Positions 27,511-37,282 of a stretch of 64,000 bases of DNA are shown piece after piece. A program made the translations under genes and the position numbers. Source of the DNA: Candidatus Tisiphia endosymbiont of Nedyus quadrimaculatus (GTDB taxonomy: Bacteria; Pseudomonadota; Alphaproteobacteria; Rickettsiales; Rickettsiaceae); assembly GCF_964059235.1 (NCBI RefSeq), contig NZ_OZ060452.1:124001-188000 (forward strand). The letters run 5' to 3'. The notes beneath the pieces were generated by a model. It had not been told where the DNA came from and did not search any database. It worked only from the letters and a program-made list of their open reading frames with translations. How positions within the stretch are numbered: the stretch's first letter is position 1; every line of letters starts with the position of its first letter.

Positions 27511-29144
27511 TTTAATTCTCCTCTACTACTTGTAATCAATAATATGGTAAAAATAATTAATAATATCATTACTACCAACAAACCGGTTGACTGATTATGC
27601 CAAGATTTCATTTTACGTAAAGTACTTTTTTCTATTCTGTCAAAAATAGGGTAGTCCGCCCCTATTTTATCATAAAACTCTTGCACCACTAAGTTATATT
27701 TAAAATAAATACGACGAATATTATTTTCAACAAACTGAAATAAGTCTAAATTTATGTTGGCAGTTGAACGCCTAGAAATCGTTTTACTAAGAACTAAGGC
27801 AAATATTATACCTATTACTATTATTACCATTTGTTTTACTAAATCCAACCAATTTGTATCAATTATTTCAACAGGATAAGAGGACCATAGTAGTTTCAAA
27901 CCTTCTTCTAAACAAAAGCTAGTTACTAATAGAAACGATAACATGACAAATAAACTAACTTTAGTGAGAATATTTAACTTAAGGTAAAAACCACTAATCA
28001 AAGATTTATATTTAACCGTAGAAAATAAAGCGATGCATGTGACAATCTTGAGTAGGAAAATAGCATAATAATTAATATCTTGGTCCAAAGCATTGGTCAC
28101 AACAATTTTGGTAACAAAACTAGCAAAAGGAGGCAAGGCTATAATGAACAATACACTAACTATTAAACTAACAAACAACAAATGATTTTTGGGCAAGTAA
28201 ATTCCTTTTATCTCAGAACAATTCTCTATATTTTCTTTGTCTATTAATATAGCAACGTATAAACCAAATAAAGCTTTATACAGTATATGGACAAAAAGAA
28301 AAACTATGATTCCTAAATTTGCTTGTTGAGATTTTGTGCCAATAGCAATTAGCATGAATCCAAGCTGAGAAATAGTAAGATAACCTACTAATCTTTTGAT
28401 GTTATCTTCTAGGCAAGCATAAACCCCTCCATATATAATCATTAATAATCCAAAGAATTTAAGTATTTCTAAGCCACTAAATAGTTTAAGGAGTATAATT
28501 ATCGATATTTTACTAGTAAAGCTAGTTAAATATATCATCCCTGAGCTTGAAGCAAATGGATAGCAATTAACAATCCACCCAGAGAAAGGTATGCTAGCTA
28601 CATTAATCAAACAACCACAAAGTATTAGAGCATAAAATATAAAACCAGCCCCTTGATTTTCTGTCAATGAGGTAAGAGAAACAATTTGTGAACTAGATGT
28701 GTGAGTAATTATATAACTAATCCCTATTAAAATAAGACTACCACTTATAAGATGGGTAAGCAAATATTGTCTTGCTGCTCTAACACTATTTTTGTAATTG
28801 CCATAAAAAATCAACAAAGCAGCAAATATCATCATCATTTCTAGAGAAGCAAACATCGAAACAAAATCCCCAGCAAATAAACAGACCAAAGAACTAGCTG
28901 AATATAGGCTACCTATAAGTACCTCGAATTTTCTATTTTTACTTATGGCATATAAGTTAGTAGCCAACGTTACAACAATAAAAGCAAGTGCTATTAACTT
29001 ATTTTCACTACTAAAATTAATAACAAAACTATTATTGTATAAATTAATTACCATCTCATCTTTGTTGTTAATTAATAATATGCCAGCAACTATTGGATAT
29101 ATTATTGAAATAATATAAAATATTTTATAAAATGCCTTTCTCAT
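27507..29144 (-). CDS. Proton-translocating membrane subunit (MrpD/NuoN-like), cluster gene 4
   Basis: 545 residues with about 14 membrane segments and the Proton_antipo_M domain. ISIIILLKLFSGLEILKFFG and YGGVYACLEDNIKRLVGYLT match the conserved lysine-containing helices of MrpA/D and NuoL/M/N; STISQLGFM-type TISQLGFMLIAIG follows. C-terminal lateral helix region is present. Probably part of a Na+/H+ antiporter complex with the MrpD- and MrpC-like genes upstream, from which it is separated by an IS110 copy. NuoN paralogue is an alternative. Confidence 0.78.
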   Translation of the reverse strand: MRKAFYKIFYIISIIYPIVAGILLINNKDEMVINLYNNSFVINFSSENKLIALAFIVVTLATNLYAISKNRKFEVLIGSLYSASSLVCLFAGDFVSMFASLEMMMIFAALLIFYGNYKNSVRAARQYLLTHLISGSLILIGISYIITHTSSSQIVSLTSLTENQGAGFIFYALILCGCLINVASIPFSGWIVNCYPFASSSGMIYLTSFTSKISIIILLKLFSGLEILKFFGLLMIIYGGVYACLEDNIKRLVGYLTISQLGFMLIAIGTKSQQANLGIIVFLFVHILYKALFGLYVAILIDKENIENCSEIKGIYLPKNHLLFVSLIVSVLFIIALPPFASFVTKIVVTNALDQDINYYAIFLLKIVTCIALFSTVKYKSLISGFYLKLNILTKVSLFVMLSFLLVTSFCLEEGLKLLWSSYPVEIIDTNWLDLVKQMVIIVIGIIFALVLSKTISRRSTANINLDLFQFVENNIRRIYFKYNLVVQEFYDKIGADYPIFDRIEKSTLRKMKSWHNQSTGLLVVMILLIIFTILLITSSRGELK

Positions 29145-29214
29145 TATTTAGCCTCAATTTGATATAAGAGATAGGTTAACCTAATTCGATATAAAATATC
29201 AGTTTAATAGTATC

Positions 29215-29306
29215 GATGTCATTCCTGCGTAGGCAGGAATCTTAAAAAAACATCCTAAGATGACTTGTTAAATATTCTAGATCCCTGCTTTCGCAGGGAT
29301 GACCTA
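29215..29306. repeat. GTCATTCC-type palindromic repeat left of IS110 copy 2
   Basis: Arms GATGTCATTCCTGCGTAGGC and the inverted TCCCTGCTTTCGCAGGGATG. Next to it GATCCCCGCCGTTGCTAAGA (about 29404) is the left half of another palindrome that was entered by the IS at 29426/29427. AGCCTCAATTTGATATAAGA at 29150 is a degenerate end of the TTCGATATAAG family. Confidence 0.75.
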
Positions 29307-29530
29307 AACCCTTAGGGGATGCTACTTATAGTGCTTAAGTTGACACCCATGTGCGAAGGCAGAGGTCTAAAATATATAGAAACCCTTCAGGACATTTTTT
29401 TAGATCCCCGCCGTTGCTAAGAATGATGGTATGGACGAGTAAGTAAAAGAAACTTTACTTACTACCGTGATCACGAATATAATTCGGTCACATAATTATA
29501 CTATTTAATAATTAAAAAGGAGTCCATACC

Positions 29531-30559
29531 ATGAAAGATATTAACATACTAGGCATTGATTTAGCAAAAACAATTTTTCATATTGTTGCATTAAATAAAG
29601 ATGGTGAAAAAATATTAGCTAAAAAATTACACAGAGAAGAATTTGAAGACTACATTTTAACAAACATTCCCAAGAATAGTTTATTGGTAATGGAAGCATG
29701 TGGCAGTTGTCATTATTGGAGCAATAAGTTTATGGAATCAGGTTTTACAGTAAAATTACTTAAACCATGTGATGTAAAAGCTTTTGCAAAAACTCGGCAA
29801 AAAAATGATACAAATGATGCTTTGGCAATAGCAAGAGCAGGAAAAGATCCGGAGTTAAAATCGGTTCGTATAAAAAATATATCACAACAAGAGATTAGTT
29901 GGTTACATAAACGTCGGCAACATATTATTAGACAAAGAGTACAATATAGTAATGGTTTAATGAGTGATTTACTTGAATTTGGTTATTACATAAAAATGAG
30001 TAAATCTAAATTTGCCCGTGAGGCATTAAATATAGTAGAAGATGCCAAAAATGCTGGTGTGATTTCAGAGAGAATGTATAAGGAAATGAAGGTAATAGCT
30101 GAAGAAATTGCTACGTTATTAATACAAGAATCAGCAATAGATAAACAGCTAATAGCAATAAATAAAGAATCTGAAACAGCTACTTTATTAAAAACAATAC
30201 CAGGTATTGGAGAAATTAATGCTAATATACTAAGCATAGCAGCTTATGAAAATTATGATGATTGTCGAAGTTTTGCTGCAAGTTTGGGATTAGTGCCTAA
30301 GCAAAATAGCACAGGTGGTAAAACAAGTCTTGGATCTATCACTAAGAAAGGAGATAGATATGTTAGAACTATGCTGATACAAGGAGCAAGGTCTATTGCA
30401 ATCAGAGCAAAAATACAAAAGGACCCCACTGATCATTTAGTGCTATGGGCAAAAAAATTGTTGGGAAGGATGAGCTTTAATAAGGCTGCTGTGGCAATAG
30501 CAAACAAATTAGCTAGAATAGCGTATGTATGTGTTACAAGAAAATGTGCATATGCTTGA
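29531..30559 (+). CDS. IS110-family transposase (DEDD/serine recombinase), copy 2
   Basis: 342 residues, protein identical to the copy at 11398. The identity of both coding and non-coding parts indicates recent copying or strong homogenisation. Same motifs: DLAKTIFHIV, NDTNDALAIA, PGIGEINANI, NSTGGKTSLG. Confidence 0.96.
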   Translation: MKDINILGIDLAKTIFHIVALNKDGEKILAKKLHREEFEDYILTNIPKNSLLVMEACGSCHYWSNKFMESGFTVKLLKPCDVKAFAKTRQKNDTNDALAIARAGKDPELKSVRIKNISQQEISWLHKRRQHIIRQRVQYSNGLMSDLLEFGYYIKMSKSKFAREALNIVEDAKNAGVISERMYKEMKVIAEEIATLLIQESAIDKQLIAINKESETATLLKTIPGIGEINANILSIAAYENYDDCRSFAASLGLVPKQNSTGGKTSLGSITKKGDRYVRTMLIQGARSIAIRAKIQKDPTDHLVLWAKKLLGRMSFNKAAVAIANKLARIAYVCVTRKCAYA

Positions 30560-30632
30560 TAGTTGGTGGTGTATATAGATTTATCTGTATTTTATCTATA
30601 TAAAAGAAGAAGTAAGTAAATAGGATTTAAGA

Positions 30633-30833
30633 GGTACGATATAAGCGAAAGTGATTGGAGATAATAAATGGGCATTCCAAAAACAAGTCCGAGATTTTAT
30701 GTCAAGGCTCTAGAAGCCGTAAGAATGAGTGGATAACTCCAAGGATTGCGTGGAATGCGAAAACTATTATGGCACTAGATGCCGAATATATGACAGCTTA
30801 TTTTTTTATTACTCCCGCATCATTTTTCTTATT
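30633..30833 (+). ncRNA. Predicted bridge RNA in the right end of IS110 copy 2
   Basis: Same sequence as in copy 1. Stem GCATTCC (30672-30678)/GGAATGC (30752-30758). Target loop guides ATGTCA (30699-30704) and GTAAGAATGA (30719-30728); donor loop guides ACTATTAT (30763-30770) and GAATATATGA (30784-30793). Here the right flank is CATCG, again matched by ATGTCA on the other strand. Confidence 0.72.
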
Positions 30834-30941
30834 GACTTACTTACTCGTCCATATATGACATCGTTTTTGGTCCTGTAAGTACCATACGCACTTCATGTAC
30901 ACTCCGCTTACTCGCCCCTCATTTTTAAATCCAAATCGAAT

Positions 30942-32411
30942 TCAAGTTATAAATACCAAAAACTTCTTAATAAAAATCTGTATAAAATAAAATAATACCA
31001 CCATGCACGAGCATATAACTAAACTCAATAGCATAGAATTAGGCAATTTATTTTCTATAGAAAATATTTTAGAATTATTATCAATAGGCTTATAAATAAA
31101 TATTATTAACTTTGCTAAATACAATGCAGAGAATAGCGTACTTAAAGCTAGTACTACCATAACTAATATTTGATTTTGTTCTGCAGCAGCTAACATAATA
31201 TAAAATTTACTAATAAAACCACCAAAAGGAGGAATGCCTATTAAGGATAAACTGGCAATGAGTACCATAAAGCTGGTTTTGGGCATTTCTTTAGCAGTAC
31301 CTATAAGATCAGAGACTTGGTTGGTATTCTTTAAGCTATAAATACTTCCCATTCCATAAAATAAACAGATTTTAGTAAATGAATGTGAACATAAATGTAG
31401 GATAGAAGCTCCCATAGATTTTGATGTAAACATGAAGCTACTAAGTAAAGCTATAGATAATTGGTTAATGGTAGAATAGGCTAATATCTTCTTAATATTA
31501 TCACTTTTTAACGCTTTAAAAGAACTATAAATTATAGTTATAATTGGTAAGAAAATAACCCAGTTAAATTCTGCAAAAAGAGATTGCAAATATTTAAGAC
31601 CAAAAATATACATCAGAATTTTATAAATGCAAAAAAGTCCAGTTTTAACAACTACCACAGCATGTAGCAAGGCACTTACTGGGTAATGTGCTACCATCGC
31701 GGCTGGTAACCATTGATGTACAGGAAATAAAGCTGCTTTTGATATACCAAAAATAAACATTAATAACAAAATTATTGTTTGATTCTTGGAGAAATAATAC
31801 TTGATAAAACCTTGCGATGTAAAATCTCCATGACCCGCTTTAGCATAAATAATTATTAGTGCTGGCAAGAATAGTAATATCCCTGAAATCATTAATATTT
31901 TTAAATATTTATAAACCCCTGCCATAACTTTATCTCCACCACTGTGACCAATTAGTGGAGCAGTTGATAATGTTAATAGTTCATAAAAAATAAACATAGT
32001 AAAAAGATTCGAAGATAATGCTGCCATCCCGCCAAATAACACACTTAGATTAAGGAAGAATAGAAAACGACTTGAATTATCGATATTATTGATTGCCAAA
32101 TATTTTGTTGTGTAAATCAAAGCACAAATCCACAAAAAGCTCAGCAACGTTAAAAAAATAAGAGTGAGTGCTTCTAAATGCAGCCCTATAAAAAAATTAC
32201 CATATATGTTTATTGACAGATTTGCTTTTACGCCTTTCAGAAATAACCAGTCAATAATTAAAATATTGACAAAAAAGAAGCTGCTAATAGTAATTAATAA
32301 AGAGTTACGGGTGTTATTATTACTATTACTGATAAGGGGAGTTACTAAATTTAGCATAGCTAGCAGTAAAGTCGATAAAATCAAAAAACTAGGGGTAATA
32401 GCAGAATACAT
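30942..32411 (-). CDS. Mrp-type antiporter subunit D-like, cluster gene 3
   Basis: 489 residues with about 14 membrane segments. MVAHYPVSALLHAVVVVKTG is the signature SALLHA(A/S)-x-VKxG of MrpD/NuoM-type subunits with a key Lys; IKKILAYSTINQLSIALLS is the second. In alphaproteobacteria such genes sit with mrpC/mnhC and make a multisubunit cation/proton antiporter in the inner membrane. Upstream neighbour is another MrpD-like gene; downstream is IS110 copy 2. Confidence 0.85.
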   Translation of the reverse strand: MYSAITPSFLILSTLLLAMLNLVTPLISNSNNNTRNSLLITISSFFFVNILIIDWLFLKGVKANLSINIYGNFFIGLHLEALTLIFLTLLSFLWICALIYTTKYLAINNIDNSSRFLFFLNLSVLFGGMAALSSNLFTMFIFYELLTLSTAPLIGHSGGDKVMAGVYKYLKILMISGILLFLPALIIIYAKAGHGDFTSQGFIKYYFSKNQTIILLLMFIFGISKAALFPVHQWLPAAMVAHYPVSALLHAVVVVKTGLFCIYKILMYIFGLKYLQSLFAEFNWVIFLPIITIIYSSFKALKSDNIKKILAYSTINQLSIALLSSFMFTSKSMGASILHLCSHSFTKICLFYGMGSIYSLKNTNQVSDLIGTAKEMPKTSFMVLIASLSLIGIPPFGGFISKFYIMLAAAEQNQILVMVVLALSTLFSALYLAKLIIFIYKPIDNNSKIFSIENKLPNSMLLSLVICSCMVVLFYFIQIFIKKFLVFIT

Positions 32412-32427
32412 TACTGCCCTCCCCTTA

Positions 32428-32537
32428 TGTCATTCCCGCTCCCCTTTATGTCATCCCTGCGAAGGCAGGGATCTAAAATATCTAAAGCACCCTTCCTGTC
32501 TATTTCTTTAGATTCCCGCTTAAGCGGGAATGACATC
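32428..32537. repeat. GTCATTCC-type palindromic repeat between antiporter genes
   Basis: Two partial left arms (GTCATTCCCGCTCCCCTT, then GTCATCCCTGCGAAGGCAGG) share one right arm ATTCCCGCTTAAGCGGGAATG. The centre is the TCTAAAGCACCCTTCCTGTC type, as in 15206, 41080 and the cca insertion, so at least two centre types exist. Confidence 0.8.
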
Positions 32538-32576
32538 GTTCTAGAAGCAATATATCTCATATCGTTTTCATGACTC

Positions 32577-33965
32577 CTAAAAAAAGTTTAAGAATATTGG
32601 TAGAAAAAATTGCATTATACTAATAAAAATCAGCCCACCATACTTAGTGTTCGATTTTAATCGTGTATAATCGTAGTGATCCCAACATAGTTTTTTGGCA
32701 ATTTTATAGTGATAAAGTAACGACATAGCAGAACTTATAACAACAATACCAAACTCTAACCACATATTTTCAACAATCAACAACTCAAAAATACTAATCT
32801 TAATGAAAAACATACTACTTATTGGCAAACCACAGCTGTAAATTAGACTAAAAACTACCAAAACACGCCATAACATACTAAACGGTTTCGAAACATCAGA
32901 ATAAGCAATGATCAGAAATAAAGCGATCTTGTTAAGGCTATCAGCAAACAAAAAGGGAAATAACAGTGATTCACCTCTAGGAATAACTAAAAGCAAAAAC
33001 ATATAACCAATTTGCACCGCAGAAGAATATATAACAATATTTCTGACTTTTTGGTTTCTGTAAGCACAATATGTACATAAAGTAATAGTTACCAAAGCGA
33101 TTAAGCTGATAAAATTTGATAGATCCTTAATGATCACATTGTAATCAATAGTAAAATGAATGAACCTCAAGATTATATAAATACCAATTATACTGGATAT
33201 ACTAGCAAGATATGTCAGAATAACCGGAGCAGCTGAACTATAGGCTCTGATCATCCAAAAATGCATAGGAAAAAAAGCTGTTTTTAGTATAGAGCCAATT
33301 AGAAAAAAACTAATGCCTAGCATCACTATTTTAGAGTCATAATGCGTCTTAAGAAGCATTGAAACATCTAACATATTAAGGCTGCCTGTGCTACTTAATA
33401 AAAATCCAATGCCTATTAATATCAAAGTAGCCCCGACAGTACCAAGCATAAGATAATCGAAAGCACCGATAACAGCCCTAGGATTATTGCCCTGTGCCAT
33501 TAATACATAGCTACTTAATGAAGATATTTCAATGAATACATAAAGATTAAAGAGGTCATTAGTGCTTACAATACCAAGATAGCCGCTATGGGCAAATAAT
33601 AAAACTGCATAAAATAACGATTGTCTTTTTCTATCAAGAAATTTAAGTATGGTATTTGTAACCAATTTGTTACAAAAGATTAGAAAAAATAATAATACGC
33701 CATTAATATAGATAATTATAGGTTGGTTCAGATAGTCTAGCCGATATTCAATACCCATAGGGGCATGCCAATCACCAAAATTATATGATACGACCTCTTT
33801 ATTAATTACAGATAAACCGTAAATACTTAAAAATAAACTTAGTGCAATCGATATAACTGCTATAATTCGAGTAGCTAGCCTATAGCGAAAAGTTAGTATT
33901 GAGAATAACGCTCCAAAAAATGGTAGCAATACTTGCAGAGCAGGAAAATGTTTAATTAATGTCAT
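32577..33965 (-). CDS. Mrp-type antiporter subunit D-like, cluster gene 2
   Basis: 462 residues, about 13 membrane segments. NLYVFIEISSLSSYVLMAQG carries the conserved membrane Glu; MHFWMIRAYSSAAPVILTYL is the variant of the SALLHA helix. It starts with ATGA overlap on the mrpC-like stop, so translation is coupled. With three MrpD-type proteins in one cluster, the complex may differ from the classic seven-subunit Mrp. Confidence 0.83.
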   Translation of the reverse strand: MTLIKHFPALQVLLPFFGALFSILTFRYRLATRIIAVISIALSLFLSIYGLSVINKEVVSYNFGDWHAPMGIEYRLDYLNQPIIIYINGVLLFFLIFCNKLVTNTILKFLDRKRQSLFYAVLLFAHSGYLGIVSTNDLFNLYVFIEISSLSSYVLMAQGNNPRAVIGAFDYLMLGTVGATLILIGIGFLLSSTGSLNMLDVSMLLKTHYDSKIVMLGISFFLIGSILKTAFFPMHFWMIRAYSSAAPVILTYLASISSIIGIYIILRFIHFTIDYNVIIKDLSNFISLIALVTITLCTYCAYRNQKVRNIVIYSSAVQIGYMFLLLVIPRGESLLFPFLFADSLNKIALFLIIAYSDVSKPFSMLWRVLVVFSLIYSCGLPISSMFFIKISIFELLIVENMWLEFGIVVISSAMSLLYHYKIAKKLCWDHYDYTRLKSNTKYGGLIFISIMQFFLPIFLNFF

Positions 33966-34339
33966 TCATTTCGATCATTAGTCGTTTCACTAAAATTAAT
34001 CTCACCTTCTGATATAGTATTAAATTGCTTAGAAATACGGTAAATCAAGCTAAGACCCAATGATAAAGTAGCAAATCCAACAACAATAGCCGTGAGCATT
34101 AACACCTGAGGGAGTGGGCTTGAATAGCTATGTAGTATTGTACGTTCAATTGGTACAATACCTCCACTTACCTTACCAAGCATAAGGTAAAAAATTAGCA
34201 CCGAACTTTGCATTACACTAAGCCCAATAATTTTACGAACATAATTATCACTGGTTAGCATTATAAATAAACCACTAACTAACACTAGCAGTGTAAAAAA
34301 ATATAAAATTTTTGAGATATATATAGTTTCTAAAAACAT
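33962..34339 (-). CDS. mrpC: Mrp-type antiporter subunit C (NuoK-like)
   Basis: 125 residues with three membrane helices (about 10-30, 38-60, 85-108). GLFIMLTSDNYVRKIIGLSV and PLPQVLMLTAIVVGFATLSL are the MrpC/MnhC signatures, homologous to NuoK. First gene of the antiporter cluster; translated just before the MrpD-like gene with a 4-nt overlap. Confidence 0.88.
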   Translation of the reverse strand: MFLETIYISKILYFFTLLVLVSGLFIMLTSDNYVRKIIGLSVMQSSVLIFYLMLGKVSGGIVPIERTILHSYSSPLPQVLMLTAIVVGFATLSLGLSLIYRISKQFNTISEGEINFSETTNDRNE

Positions 34340-34383
34340 TATTGCTTAACTTAATTATTTCCGGATCGAGTAAAAACACTTTC

Positions 34384-34508
34384 GATGTCATTCCCGCGTA
34401 TGCCTGCATGAATCGCTAGTATGTCATTCCCGCGTAGGCGGGAATCCAAAAAATAACCTGCAAAGGCTATTAGATATTATAGATTCCCGCCTACGCGGGA
34501 ATGACATC
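34384..34508. repeat. GTCATTCC-type palindromic repeat between virB9 and mrpC
   Basis: A truncated arm at 34384 (GATGTCATTCCCGCGTATGC) is followed by a full copy at 34419-34508 with ATAACCTGCAAAGGCTATT centre. It is near-identical to the copies at 10911 and 45629, which suggests recent spread. Confidence 0.88.
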
Positions 34509-34548
34509 AACCTTCACAGGGATGATATTTTCCTTGCATATATGAGGT

Positions 34549-35295
34549 TTAATACGGCTTAAATGCTTCATTAAACACACACACTATTTTTTTACCATGA
34601 CGTATTGACAGTTTGTGAAATACTTGTTCGATAATCACCATATTAGCGTTATCTTGGGAGAGTCGATAATTTACCATCGACTCTCTAAGAGCTTCATCAA
34701 CTGCAAAAATAGCTGGTAACTCAACATTTTTATCTCTGAATTGTAGGTAAGTATACACTCCATCATCAAAAATTTTAATTGGTGCAATCGATTCATTACC
34801 ACTTATGGAATAATTAAAATTATATTTTTCAGGATGCGATAAATCAAGGTTAGCTGAAGATGTAACGTAACTTTGTAAGTGATCTCCAGAATTTTCATCA
34901 TCAGGATAAATAAACCTTAAATTAAAAACCATATCTGGGTCTCTCATATCTAAGGCTTCTGTAGCATATAGTTCAAAAAAGTAAGTTCGCTTATTAGTAA
35001 TAAGCGTCATGTTAGTTGTAGCATCTTGTTCCATCGGTTTAATGAAGATCCTATAACCCGCTGGTACTATTTGCCAAGAAGTGGTATCTCCCATGGAAAT
35101 ACTAACTATTTCTTCATCTTTTGCTAGCTCTATACTAGCCTGATAACCATAATATCCAGTAAACTTAAATACATCATCAGGACTATAAACCATCACCCTG
35201 ATTCTACTATCAATCGGCATTGGTCTAGATTCCCTAACGGCTAACGCAGTATTTACAAAAAATACTACTACAAAAAATATTATTAGTTGCTTCAT
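34549..35295 (-). CDS. virB9: Type IV secretion protein VirB9
   Basis: 248 residues. Signal peptide MKQLIIFFVVVFFVNTALAV. The N-terminal half has DDVFKFTGYYGYQASIELAK and the middle RTYFFELYATE; the C-terminal part DDGVYTYLQFRDKNVELPAIF is the VirB7-binding CagX/TrbG domain. VirB9 forms the outer-membrane core ring. It starts on the virB8 stop (ATGA). The rest of the vir genes are elsewhere, as is common in Rickettsiales. Confidence 0.93.
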   Translation of the reverse strand: MKQLIIFFVVVFFVNTALAVRESRPMPIDSRIRVMVYSPDDVFKFTGYYGYQASIELAKDEEIVSISMGDTTSWQIVPAGYRIFIKPMEQDATTNMTLITNKRTYFFELYATEALDMRDPDMVFNLRFIYPDDENSGDHLQSYVTSSANLDLSHPEKYNFNYSISGNESIAPIKIFDDGVYTYLQFRDKNVELPAIFAVDEALRESMVNYRLSQDNANMVIIEQVFHKLSIRHGKKIVCVFNEAFKPY

Positions 35296-35993
35296 CTTAT
35301 TTTTTTACTTTTATCTTCTATTAACTTAAGTTTGTAACCAGTAACAGCAAAATTAAATCTTGAGTTAGACGGTAGATGTATATTAATTGCATCTATTTCA
35401 AAATTTATTGTAGCTTGCCACACCATATTTTCTAAAATATCACTAGAAGCGTTTTTTGCCAAAGATGTAAATGTAACTTCAGCCTTATTATTTTTATGAT
35501 AAACCACTGATAATATATTAACAGAACGCTTTAAGGACTTTTGGTAACGCATAACTGGAGACAATGGATTGTCAATATTCATAAAATTGGCAAATTGTCT
35601 AAATATTATACGCGTAGAATTATTCTGCATAAATATATACTGAGGACGAAGTAAATCATAGTCATATGATTCCCTATGTATAACGTAATTTCTAATCATA
35701 ATATCTGCAATAGAATTAATTGCATCATGCTTAATATGATTAGCGTTAGTTATTGTTGCACTTTTAAGGGATTTAGCACTAATTGCATATCTCACCTGAC
35801 GCTTTACTGGTAATAAAGTCTCAAAATTAATCACCACACTTAGAAATAATACAAATAGAACTACACTAAATATCAACAAAAATGTTCTGTGTACAAGTGG
35901 ATATACATATTCAAAATTATACCATCTTTTAGCATCAACAAAATATTCACCAGACTTAATATATTCTTGAACAGAACTTAACACCTTATCCAT
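35292..35993 (-). CDS. virB8: Type IV secretion protein VirB8
   Basis: 233 residues. A cytoplasmic start (YIKSGEYFVDAKRWYNFEYV), one membrane helix (LLIFSVVLFVLFLSVVINFE, about 38-57) and a periplasmic NTF2-like domain with DIMIRNYVIHRESYDYDLL and NGYKL-type VTGYKLKLIED end. VirB8 is an inner-membrane assembly factor of the channel and contacts VirB9, encoded next with overlap. Confidence 0.93.
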   Translation of the reverse strand: MDKVLSSVQEYIKSGEYFVDAKRWYNFEYVYPLVHRTFLLIFSVVLFVLFLSVVINFETLLPVKRQVRYAISAKSLKSATITNANHIKHDAINSIADIMIRNYVIHRESYDYDLLRPQYIFMQNNSTRIIFRQFANFMNIDNPLSPVMRYQKSLKRSVNILSVVYHKNNKAEVTFTSLAKNASSDILENMVWQATINFEIDAINIHLPSNSRFNFAVTGYKLKLIEDKSKKIR

Positions 35994-36210
35994 TAGCTTT
36001 AAATAATTGCTTACCTATATCGGATTCTAACACATATTAGAAAAGATGTTATTATTTTTTGTAAAAATTATTCTTTTAGCCTATTCAAAAAGCTAATTTT
36101 GTGTCTACAATACCAATAAAGATCATATTAAGAATAGTCAAATTAAAAAGAATATTTGACTCAGGAAATGTTTGTTGTTATAAGCTCTGTGTATACACTA
36201 GTATTAATAA

Positions 36211-36285
36211 TGGGGCGTGGCCAAGTGGTAAGGCAACGGTTTTTGGTATCGTCATTCGGTGGTTCGAATCCATCCGCCCCAGCCA
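36211..36285 (+). tRNA. tRNA-Gln (TTG)
   Basis: Acceptor TGGGGCG pairs with CGCCCCA, followed by G and encoded CCA. The anticodon loop TTTTTGGTA-type contains TTG, and the T-arm GGTGGTTCGAATCCATC is standard. 75 nt. Confidence 0.95.
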
Positions 36286-36400
36286 TTCTTCGATTTTAGT
36301 ACATTTTGTGAACATATAAAACGGTGGACGTAGCATAAAGTCTAGCTTTCCGTCTTTTAATTCTAGGTTCGAAAATACAAAATTTAACAATCCTAATTTT

Positions 36401-37186
36401 TTATAATCTAAAAAATCCTGTTTTATTTGCCCGTGAAATTATATAGAATAAACAATAAACTATGGTGTTTATTACCGTAATTATTGGGGTAATTGGTATG
36501 TCAAGATATAATGACACTACTAAGCCAAGGAAGTCTACAATTAAAGCTACGATAACTGAATTGATAATCATTTGTGCTGGATTACTAGAAATCATCCTAG
36601 CGGTCATGGCTGGAATCAGCAAAATACTAGTAACGAGTAATGCCCCAACAATCTTAATAGTCGAGAATACTGATAAAGATAACAGTAACAAAAATGCCAA
36701 TTCAATCGTTCTTACTTTCACCCCCTTAATTTGTGCAATATCTCTATTAATGACAATTAGAATAATCTGACTATAGAAATACCAAACGAAAGAAATAACG
36801 AATATAAGTATAATTGATAAGGTTAATATATCATTTAAAGAGGCAGATAAAATATCGCCAAATAATAGGTTAGTGATCTTAATCTGTAGTGGGTACATAT
36901 AACCTACTACTAAGGCTAAAGATAACATAAAACTTGATATTAACATTACCACACTACTACCACCTGACCTATGTTTTAACGTAAACACCAAGATAGCAAA
37001 TATAACGGCAACAACTAGTCCTGAATAAACAACAGGCAAATGGACAAGGATACTAATACTTCCAGCAAGTAAACTTGCGTGCGAAAGACCATCACCAAAA
37101 TAAATATATTTTTTCCATAAGCTTATACAACCAAGAGGAGCAAAAATTAGACTGATTAGAATTATAGTTAATATTATTATAGTCAT
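36401..37186 (-). CDS. znuB: Metal (zinc/manganese) ABC transporter permease
   Basis: 261 residues, about eight membrane helices, ABC-3 family. PLGCISLWKKYIYFGDGLSH and ASLLAGSISILVH contain the conserved GD(G/A)LSHASL motif. IKIVGALLVTSILLIPAMTA is the second family block (VGxLLVxxLLIxPAATA). A zinc-binding protein gene lies at 49.8 kb, so it is probably ZnuB, though a manganese substrate cannot be excluded. It runs against ubiG with a short divergent promoter region. Confidence 0.88.
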   Translation of the reverse strand: MTIIILTIILISLIFAPLGCISLWKKYIYFGDGLSHASLLAGSISILVHLPVVYSGLVVAVIFAILVFTLKHRSGGSSVVMLISSFMLSLALVVGYMYPLQIKITNLLFGDILSASLNDILTLSIILIFVISFVWYFYSQIILIVINRDIAQIKGVKVRTIELAFLLLLSLSVFSTIKIVGALLVTSILLIPAMTARMISSNPAQMIINSVIVALIVDFLGLVVSLYLDIPITPIITVINTIVYCLFYIISRANKTGFFRL

Positions 37187-37282
37187 TTTATACGATTTTT
37201 GGTAGATAATTTGAGAATAGCACTTAGTGCTTCATGATTTTTGTGGTATATTAGGAATGGATTCTATAAGCAGTGAAGAAAT

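Larger units (their letters stand above)
29427..30858 (+). mobile_element. IS110-family insertion sequence, copy 2
   Basis: Same 1432-bp element as copy 1, same orientation relative to its target: left flank CTAAGAATGA, right flank CATCGTTTTTGG. The intact target CTAAGAATGACATCGTTTTT exists at about 42716, so the event can be reconstructed. It lies between two antiporter subunit genes, in antisense to them, without breaking a frame. Confidence 0.93.

Noticed and set aside
36101-36390. Frames over tRNA-Gln on both strands
   Set aside because: They overlap a complete tRNA cloverleaf and have no family similarity.
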